From assembly GCA_902775075.1 (NCBI GenBank), contig CACYKX010000137.1:1-8475 (forward strand): a DNA stretch of 8,475 nucleotides, given 5' to 3'. The position numbers were made by a program, and so were the translations under genes. The notes below the pieces were generated by a model. That model did not search any database. It worked only from the letters and a program-made list of their open reading frames with translations, and was not told the origin of the DNA. Positions 1-5,740 of this stretch are shown here, piece after piece (the stretch's first letter is position 1; each line of letters begins with the position of its first letter). The DNA is from an uncultured Prevotellaceae bacterium (lineage in GTDB: Bacteria > Bacteroidota > Bacteroidia > Bacteroidales > Bacteroidaceae).

Positions 1-2354
1 GTAAAATCAAGGTCATCCATTCCCTGTTCGCCTGTCGTCACCACATATTTCAGTTCGGTGACTCTCAGGTTCTTGTTGATGGACGCAACGGCTTTCTGAA
101 TCAGTTCCTCACTGTCGTAATGCACCGTATAGACATAGCGGTGGTTAATTTCTTCCCACAGTCGCTTGAACTCATCCTTGCTGGCATTGTCATTCAAATG
201 GTCATTAACGGCTTCTGCCGACTCGTTGGCATCTTCTATCATGTCTGCAAGGGCAGTCGGGTCGAAGATACCCTGTACCAACTTATGCACCTGTTCACTG
301 ATGGGAGCCAGTTTCTTGCTCATCGGCGCTAAAGTCTGTTGTCTAAGGTCTTCATGATAAGACTGCTGGATATTTCCCTTGTCATCTACATAGTCATTCT
401 CAAAGAGATAATTGACAATGGCAGTTGCCTCCATTGTGGATACGGTATGTACTTCTTCGCCAACCATGAACTTGCGACCCTCGAAATAAGCGACTGTCGC
501 TTGTGTAGGACGTTCACGCAAGGCTTCACGGGTTTCTTTCTGGAGTGCATCGACAAACGTACTGTAGCTCTCGTTGGCGATGACCGTCAAGGCATTGATG
601 TCATGCACGGCTTCGCCCAGACGTTCTGCATCCATGCGAACGCCTTGCTGGTCAACGCAGATACGCAGTCCGCGTCCTACTTCCTGACGCTTGGCTGTAG
701 CACTACTGGCATGGCGCAGGGTACATATCTGGAACACGTTCGGATTGTCCCATCCTTCTCGCAGAGCTGAATGTGAGAAGATGAATCGTGTCGGTTCATC
801 AAAACTCAGTAGCCGTTCCTTGTTTTTCAGAATCAAGTCGTATGCCGATATGTCCGATGAGAAGTCTTCACCTCGCTTTACAACACTGTCAATGGCATGA
901 CCTTTCTTGTCGATGGAGAAATAGCCATTGTGTACCTGGTCTGCCGTGAAGCGTTTCAGGTAACGCTGGTAGTCATCCTCAAAGAGTGAAAGGTTCTCAT
1001 TCAAAAAGCGAGTGTATTCCTCTTCAAACACTTTCCAGAGGAAGCCTTTCACCACCTCGCCTTGTTCGTCGTAACCCTTATAGTTAGCCACCTCGTCAAT
1101 GAAGAAGAGTGAAAGCGTCTTGATGCCTTGTTTGAACAGTGCTGCTTCTTTCTCGAAGTGTGAGCGGATGGTCTCTCTTATCTGTATGCGCTGTATCTGC
1201 TGTTCCGAAACATCACCCATAACTTCGCCTTTGCGCAACACATCACCGTTCATGAAATAGACAGTGTTCGTCAACGGATTGATGTCTGTGATAACGAAAT
1301 CCTTGTAAGCAGGAAGCCCGGAAGTATCATAGAGCGAATCGTTCTGCCCGAACTTGCATATTTGCCTACGGGTGCTTGTAGCTCCCTTGACTTCAATCTC
1401 TAACTTAACCTCTGGTGCTTTGTTCTTTGATAGCACAATACTGTCGAAATAGATATAACTCTGGTTGCCTAACAGGTTTTGCAAGGTGATACCTTTCACT
1501 TGTATCTTCTTCACCAACCGTTGACGGTAGGCATCGAAGGCATCTAACGCATAGACGCAGTTGTGCGAGGTCTTATGTGTGGCTGAATAGTTCAGCACAA
1601 ACAGCGGCTTGAAGTTCTTCAGCGCACGTTGTGTGGCTGCGCCCTCCATTTTCTGTGGCTCGTCCATGATGATGATAGGACGGTTGGCTGCAATCACATC
1701 AATGGGACGGCGGCTCTGAAAGTCATCGCGCTTAGAGTAGATAATACGGCTTTCCTTATTGGCTGCTCCTTCCTTAAACGAGGTATTGAATGCCTGTACG
1801 TTGATAATCATCACATTGATGCTGGCATCACTGCTGAAAGAGTCTATCTGTGTCAGGTTCCCGCTGTTATAGATGAAGTAACGTGCCTTCTTGCCATACT
1901 GCTCCATGAAATGGTCTTCCAGCATCGTGAAACTCTTATACACTCCCTCACGGATGGCGATGCTTGGTACAACTATGATGAATTTGCTCCATCCATAGCG
2001 TTTGTTCAACTCGAACATGGTCTTGATATAGACATAGGTCTTACCCGTACCTGTTTCCATCTCGATGTCGAGCGAACAAGCACCCAGGCCGTCTGGCAGA
2101 CTGAGCTTTGTTGACTTCGGTATGTTACCAATGGCTTGTTGCTGCTGGATATTGGCTAGGAGTTGATGACCTTGCAGTTCCACATCATTGTTGCGCCAGC
2201 CCACATATTCCTCTTCAAACGTAATCTGTCCCTTACGTTTGCCCAGGTCTCGACGGTACTGTGCGTTGGTTTTCGATGGTTGTCCGGCAAACACGTTCAC
2301 CGTCTGCTCAACAGCATCCGTCTGGTATTGTTGTATCTTGAATTTGAATTTCAT
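1..2354 (-). CDS. res: Type III restriction enzyme, Res subunit (partial, C-terminus off the left edge)
   Basis: Res is the ATP-dependent translocase and endonuclease of type III restriction systems; it works in a complex with Mod and cuts DNA carrying unmodified sites. The frame is open from ATG at 2354 to the window edge, giving 784 residues and no stop. Superfamily 2 helicase motifs are visible in order: Walker A ETGTGKT (100-106), motif II MDEPQKM (D231, E232; DEPQ instead of DEAD/DEAH, which I recall as normal for Res), motif III NYSATHK (S257-T259), motif V SALREGWDNPNVFQICTL (from S529) and motif VI QEVGRGLRI (557-565, arginine fingers R561 and R564). The C-terminal PD-(D/E)XK nuclease expected of a roughly 900-1000 residue Res would lie beyond position 1 and cannot be checked. 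It starts 11 bases after the mod stop with no Shine-Dalgarno site, so translation probably depends on ribosomes leaving mod. Family assignment is firm; nuclease integrity is unknown. Confidence 0.95.
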   Translation of the reverse strand, partial: MKFKFKIQQYQTDAVEQTVNVFAGQPSKTNAQYRRDLGKRKGQITFEEEYVGWRNNDVELQGHQLLANIQQQQAIGNIPKSTKLSLPDGLGACSLDIEMETGTGKTYVYIKTMFELNKRYGWSKFIIVVPSIAIREGVYKSFTMLEDHFMEQYGKKARYFIYNSGNLTQIDSFSSDASINVMIINVQAFNTSFKEGAANKESRIIYSKRDDFQSRRPIDVIAANRPIIIMDEPQKMEGAATQRALKNFKPLFVLNYSATHKTSHNCVYALDAFDAYRQRLVKKIQVKGITLQNLLGNQSYIYFDSIVLSKNKAPEVKLEIEVKGATSTRRQICKFGQNDSLYDTSGLPAYKDFVITDINPLTNTVYFMNGDVLRKGEVMGDVSEQQIQRIQIRETIRSHFEKEAALFKQGIKTLSLFFIDEVANYKGYDEQGEVVKGFLWKVFEEEYTRFLNENLSLFEDDYQRYLKRFTADQVHNGYFSIDKKGHAIDSVVKRGEDFSSDISAYDLILKNKERLLSFDEPTRFIFSHSALREGWDNPNVFQICTLRHASSATAKRQEVGRGLRICVDQQGVRMDAERLGEAVHDINALTVIANESYSTFVDALQKETREALRERPTQATVAYFEGRKFMVGEEVHTVSTMEATAIVNYLFENDYVDDKGNIQQSYHEDLRQQTLAPMSKKLAPISEQVHKLVQGIFDPTALADMIEDANESAEAVNDHLNDNASKDEFKRLWEEINHRYVYTVHYDSEELIQKAVASINKNLRVTELKYVVTTGEQGMDDLDF

Positions 2355-2365
2355 TAGCAGGACAA

Positions 2366-4243
2366 TTAGAGGATTCTACGAACTGTGTCTTTGCTATACT
2401 CTTCCCAAATCTGCTCGAAGTTATCGGCAACTTGGTCGTTGGCGAGGCTGCTGTCGCGCATCACGAAGTAGTATGGGTGTTGACGAGCAATCTCTGTGAT
2501 GGTTGTCTCATTTACTTCTTCATCAAAGCAAGCCATCAGATAACCGTCGCTGACACTCCAGACTGCTTTTCCTGCAATGCTACGCTTTTCTATCTTGGCA
2601 GACAGCTCTATGCCAAGTTCTATCATTGTTTGGAAAAGAAGATCTTCACCATCGTTGCCAAGTCGGTCAGGCTTGATATTATCGTCAAAGAGTTTTTGCT
2701 CGTTAAACTCTGCTGGAGTGTAATACACGTCCTGCATGTTTGACGTGTCGAGTTTCAGTACACGGAAGCCTGTATCAAGGTCTTGTGTGGTCAACGGACT
2801 TTCATCCTTAATCTTCTTGCCAGCACGCCGAATGCGCTCTTTACCGATTTCGCAGATGTTCTTATAGCCAGCTTTGTAAGCCTCACTTTTCTCATCTGTT
2901 GCCTCGGGTAATTGAACCATAATGAACATTCGCTTGCCGCCATCTTCTGCGTTGAGTTGCATGACGGCATGTGCGGTGGTGGCAGAGCCAGAGAAAAAGT
3001 CAAGGATTAAATCTTCATTTTTGGTCGAGACCATTAGCATTTGCTTAATGTACGAAACAGGTTTTGGGAAATCAAAATACTTGTTATCATCAAACAATTG
3101 CTTTACTTCTCTTGTTGCAGTTTGGTTATGTCCTACTTCTTCGCTCAGCCAAATCGTAGAAGCGGTTCTACCATCCTGAACATCTGAAAGAAACCTTTTT
3201 TTTCGGGGAAAAGAATTCCCGTCCTCCCCAAACCATATCTGATTATCCTCAACTAATTTTTTTAGGTTAGGCTCTGAATATACCCAATGCTTTCCTTGTG
3301 GTACATCAAAAGTCTTTCCTGTTTTGGGGCTTGTAATAATGAAATGACCATTGGAACGCTCTCCACTTGCAACAAGGTCACCAGACTGCCAGGGGCCTCT
3401 TGGGTCATTGTCTGGGTTCTTGTAACGTTCATTCATTTCTGCCGTTCTGGGCAACAACTCTACTTTATATCTTTCCTTATTACGTGCATATATCAATGCA
3501 TATTCATGATTTTCTGAAAAGTACCTTGCATCATTTTTGATACTATGTATTTTTTGCCATACAATCTGCGTCACAAAATTACTTTCGCCAAAAACCTCGT
3601 CACAAAGGATTCTCAAATTCCTTTGTTCGCAATCATCTATACTTATAAATATCACTCCATCATCACTAAGCAAATCCTTAGCAACTTTCAAGCGTGGATA
3701 AATCATATTAACCCAGTCTGTATGGAAGCGACCATTACTTTCTGAATTGGTAACAAGGCGGTTTCCCTCTTCATCCTCTTGTCCGCTGTTATGCATATAC
3801 TCGCCAGCTGACTGAGAGAAGTCATCGTTGTACACGAAGTCATTACCCGTGTTGTAAGGTGGGTCGATATATATCATCTTGACCTTACCCAGATAGTTCT
3901 CACGAAGGAGTTTCAGCACTTGAAGATTGTCACCCTCAATGTACAGATTCTGAGTATTGTCGAAGTCCACACTCTCTTCACGACAAGGGCGCAGCGTGTC
4001 CGTTGTAGGAGCATTAGCCAAACGGATAGCATTGCGTTTGTCAGGCCAAGTGAATTGATAGCGTTCCTCTGCACCCTCCACAATGTCCTTCGACAATTCT
4101 TGACGCAACTGGTCGAAGTCGATAGCAACTTCCGGCTTTCCCTCATCGTTCAGCCGTTCTGTCAAGCAGTTGGGAAACAAATCCCCTATACGCTTGATAT
4201 TCTCATCCACGATGTTCGTGGTCTGCATGTTCAATTTATCCAT
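2366..4243 (-). CDS. mod: Type III modification methyltransferase, Mod subunit
   Basis: Mod binds the recognition sequence, methylates an amino group (most likely adenine N6) using S-adenosylmethionine, and gives Res its specificity. The 625-residue length matches known type III Mod proteins. The catalytic motif IV is IDPPYNTG (D127-Y130), and the SAM-binding motif I is DFFSGSATTAHAV (from D415). Motif IV before motif I is the beta-class order. The stretch between them (about 205-400) is the target recognition domain, with the familiar DPRGPWQSGDL (280-290) and IWFGEDG (336-342) blocks. The start fits Mod proteins I know (MDKLNMQ, then IVDENI) and lies one base after the upstream stop (TAA-T-ATG), implying translational coupling; the leader is A-rich. 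The recognition region is AT-richer than the two ends and carries an A8 tract. N4-cytosine methylation cannot be excluded from DPPY alone, and the target sequence cannot be read. Confidence 0.95.
   Translation of the reverse strand: MDKLNMQTTNIVDENIKRIGDLFPNCLTERLNDEGKPEVAIDFDQLRQELSKDIVEGAEERYQFTWPDKRNAIRLANAPTTDTLRPCREESVDFDNTQNLYIEGDNLQVLKLLRENYLGKVKMIYIDPPYNTGNDFVYNDDFSQSAGEYMHNSGQEDEEGNRLVTNSESNGRFHTDWVNMIYPRLKVAKDLLSDDGVIFISIDDCEQRNLRILCDEVFGESNFVTQIVWQKIHSIKNDARYFSENHEYALIYARNKERYKVELLPRTAEMNERYKNPDNDPRGPWQSGDLVASGERSNGHFIITSPKTGKTFDVPQGKHWVYSEPNLKKLVEDNQIWFGEDGNSFPRKKRFLSDVQDGRTASTIWLSEEVGHNQTATREVKQLFDDNKYFDFPKPVSYIKQMLMVSTKNEDLILDFFSGSATTAHAVMQLNAEDGGKRMFIMVQLPEATDEKSEAYKAGYKNICEIGKERIRRAGKKIKDESPLTTQDLDTGFRVLKLDTSNMQDVYYTPAEFNEQKLFDDNIKPDRLGNDGEDLLFQTMIELGIELSAKIEKRSIAGKAVWSVSDGYLMACFDEEVNETTITEIARQHPYYFVMRDSSLANDQVADNFEQIWEEYSKDTVRRIL
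3001..3720 (-). other. AT-rich target recognition segment of mod
   Basis: Hand counting gives about 38% GC over this stretch, against about 50% in the 120 bases to the left and about 44% in the 240 bases to the right. It corresponds to Mod residues of roughly 175-414, that is, from after motif IV to just before motif I, which is where type III Mod proteins keep their specificity domain. The limits follow the domain boundaries closely, as expected if recognition domains are swapped by recombination between mod alleles. The contrast is moderate and one block inside it (3361-3420) is GC-rich. Confidence 0.5.
3196..3203 (-). repeat. A8 homopolymer tract inside the mod recognition region
   Basis: On the coding strand eight adenines run through codons CGA AAA AAA AGG (R347-R350). 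An A7 tract follows the same pattern at 3257-3263. I worked out both one-base slips: a ninth A brings a TAG 9 codons later, and a loss to A7 brings a TGA about 17 codons later. Either way Mod would end before motif I (D415), so it would be inactive. The tract is short compared with proven phase-variable mod repeats. Confidence 0.6.
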
Positions 4244-4244
4244 A

Positions 4245-4898
4245 TTATTTGTTTTCTAATTTTTCTGCTATATTATTCAAACTATCTTTGATTTCATTAA
4301 GAGTATATGTGTCCATGTCGGAGACGACCCCTGCTATTGACTCAATGGGGCTTGGAATTTGGAATGTTCCTAAGATATTGAAATCTCTAATGGTGAAATT
4401 ATCTTTGATGAGATATTTGTTATTGTATTTACCATTGATAGTTATAGCTTTTTCATCGTATTCTTTGAGCCAAGTGTTTATCTCATCTTTAGTCTTTTTT
4501 TCTTTCCAAGGAAGTTTAATGTTATATTCCATTATTGATGGGCTAATATAGAAATATCTTTTAGCACCTCCTTTTAAGACAAAAGTGTTATCTTTTAAAT
4601 CAAGAAAAACCTTCTTAACAAATTCATAAAGATTATTTTCAATTGGTAAGCCACTTACAGATACATTGATGTCATATGCGGTTTCTTTACCAACGTTTTC
4701 AATACATAGATAATAACCATGCATATGTTTGATAATAGAACAATCAATACGTGCTCTATTATCTTCAATTCTTTGTTTCTTTTCTTTACGTAATAGATAG
4801 AAACTAACTCCCAATGATATGAAAGCGATAGCAGCAATAGCAATATTGGATATTGCACTAACGGCTTCCCAATTAACACAACATAGAACTATGCTCAT
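4245..4898 (-). CDS. Single-pass membrane protein with cytoplasmic beta-rich domain, function unknown
   Basis: I do not recognise a named family. The 217-residue protein has one hydrophobic helix (about 13-36) followed at once by a basic cluster (RKEKKQR, 37-43). By the positive-inside rule this puts the N-terminus outside and residues 37-217 in the cytoplasm. Residues about 50-125 (YYLCIENVGKETAYDINVSV and after) resemble the beta-sandwich of many small membrane-anchored bacterial proteins, and the C-terminus (198-217) could be an amphipathic helix. I chose ATG 4898 over ATG 4973: it overlaps the DUF4391 stop as ATGA, has a strong Shine-Dalgarno site, and starts just before the membrane helix, whereas the 25 extra residues lie wholly inside the DUF4391 gene. 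GC is about 30% by hand count, far below its neighbours, which points to foreign origin. It could be a membrane-acting accessory of the restriction system or an unrelated passenger. Confidence 0.8.
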   Translation of the reverse strand: MSIVLCCVNWEAVSAISNIAIAAIAFISLGVSFYLLRKEKKQRIEDNRARIDCSIIKHMHGYYLCIENVGKETAYDINVSVSGLPIENNLYEFVKKVFLDLKDNTFVLKGGAKRYFYISPSIMEYNIKLPWKEKKTKDEINTWLKEYDEKAITINGKYNNKYLIKDNFTIRDFNILGTFQIPSPIESIAGVVSDMDTYTLNEIKDSLNNIAEKLENK

Positions 4899-5497
4899 TT
4901 CAGAACCTCCTTTAACTTTATTATCTGCTGATGCAGTTCGTACTTCTTGCGAGTCTGCTTTTCTGTACGGCACTGTTTTTCTAATGATTCAATCTGTCGA
5001 AGCAGCTTTTCTCGTTGCTCACGTTGAATAATCTGCTCCTCAATGGTTTCTTCCGCCTGAGAATCCAAGCCCCCGATGGTAGCTACGATGTTATTCCAGA
5101 CATCATCAAACGTCAAACCATGTAATGTGATGGTTACTTCATCTGTCGGCATCCATGCGGACTGTTGTAGTCGAGTATGGAAGATGCAGAACTGCGTCAG
5201 GTCTTCATATTGAAGGGCAAAGACCATCTTTTGTTGAATCAGCTTTTGAAGCATAAGGATATTCTTGTTGTCATAGTCCTTTCGCTTCAATGCTACTTGC
5301 AACACATAGAATCCTTCTATTTCTTTTCCCTTCGTTAAAGCTGGAACTGTTGCCGTTGATACCCTTGCCACCAATGTCATGCGGCTAATGTCCGTATCGA
5401 AACGGTCACGCTCAGCCGCTTTGAGATTGAACTTCTCAAAGACTGCCTTTTTATATAGCGGCTTGTTAATGGCACATTGTGGTGGAAGGTTATACAT
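4895..5497 (-). CDS. DUF4391 domain-containing protein
   Basis: The 200-residue protein matches my memory of DUF4391, a family with no known function often seen beside restriction and helicase genes. Supporting features are the small basic N-terminus (INKPLYKKAVFEKFNL), the DISRMTLVARVSTATVPAL segment (36-54), the strand pattern EIEGFYVLQVALK (59-71), the MVFALQY strand (91-97) and the WMPTDEVTITLHGL block (115-128). Residues about 147-200 are highly charged with heptad-like leucine and isoleucine spacing, so a C-terminal coiled coil is likely and suggests partner binding or oligomerisation. The start is bounded by an in-frame TAG at 5518-5516, 18 bases upstream of the ATG; the leader is A-rich with no clear Shine-Dalgarno site. 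Its stop overlaps the next start by four bases (ATGA). I see no catalytic motif. A structural or adaptor role linking the helicase to Mod-Res is a guess from position. Confidence 0.75.
   Translation of the reverse strand: MYNLPPQCAINKPLYKKAVFEKFNLKAAERDRFDTDISRMTLVARVSTATVPALTKGKEIEGFYVLQVALKRKDYDNKNILMLQKLIQQKMVFALQYEDLTQFCIFHTRLQQSAWMPTDEVTITLHGLTFDDVWNNIVATIGGLDSQAEETIEEQIIQREQREKLLRQIESLEKQCRTEKQTRKKYELHQQIIKLKEVLK
4906..4913 (-). promoter_or_regulatory. Strong Shine-Dalgarno site deciding the start of the membrane-protein gene
   Basis: On the minus strand AAAGGAGG lies 7 bases before ATG 4898, a near-perfect match to the 16S rRNA anti-Shine-Dalgarno sequence. It sits inside the last codons of the DUF4391 gene (reading LKEVLK-stop). 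No other gene in the window has such a site; the rest have A-rich or featureless leaders. It fixes the start at 4898 and, with the ATGA overlap, should allow coupled or independent initiation. Confidence 0.8.
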
Positions 5498-5520
5498 CGT
5501 CGATGATAACTTTTTCTATT

Positions 5521-5733
5521 TTAACGAGACAAAATTACGTCTTCACGACGGAAAATAACTTCATGACCTAATGCTATTACGTGAACAAAACCAGGCTCAA
5601 CACTAAGAACAGGAAGTATTGCCCCCAATAGACCATCAGTTTCTCTTTCACGGATTATTTTGACCTTATCACGTGGATTTATTGGTAATTTTACGTTCTT
5701 TTTGTCTTCAGAAGTTAATGTTAATTCTTTCAT
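5521..5733 (-). CDS. Small 70-residue protein of unknown function
   Basis: I do not recognise this protein. It is read as a real gene because it fills the gap between the helicase and DUF4391 almost exactly: it starts 7 bases after the helicase stop and ends 23 bases before DUF4391, on the same strand. The N-terminus is charged (MKELTLTSEDKKNVKL). The rest alternates short hydrophobic strands and turns (KVKIIRE, LLGAILPVLSV, VHVIALG, EVIFRREDVIL), a pattern that would suit a small SH3-like or KOW-like beta barrel. There is no signal peptide or membrane helix and no cysteine or histidine cluster for metal binding. GC is about 35% by hand count, lower than the helicase. It may be a small DNA- or protein-binding partner of the helicase; this is inference from gene order only. 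Confidence 0.65.
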   Translation of the reverse strand: MKELTLTSEDKKNVKLPINPRDKVKIIRERETDGLLGAILPVLSVEPGFVHVIALGHEVIFRREDVILSR

Positions 5734-5740
5734 AATGAGT

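Noticed and set aside
339..770. 143-codon open frame on the plus strand
   Set aside because: It is antisense to conserved Res motifs V and VI and shows no recognisable domain.
1629..2114. 161-codon open frame on the plus strand
   Set aside because: It lies wholly opposite the Res helicase region, whose motifs (Walker A, DEPQ) are unmistakable; the plus-strand product has no family resemblance.
3204..3221. Imperfect inverted repeat (CGGGGAA ... TTCCCG) next to a T run, resembling a terminator
   Set aside because: It is inside the mod coding region with a bulge and a short stem; a terminator here would cut mod, and in the transcribed direction the tract after it is A, not U.
4899..4973. Upstream ATG giving the membrane protein 25 extra residues
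   Set aside because: The extra part lies inside the DUF4391 coding end, is polar and featureless, and has no ribosome site, while ATG 4898 has a strong one.
5498..5520. Possible internal promoter in the longest gap (and at 5734-5740)
   Set aside because: No Bacteroidetes -7 element (TAnnTTTG) with a -33 TTTG could be found at usable spacing upstream of either small gene.
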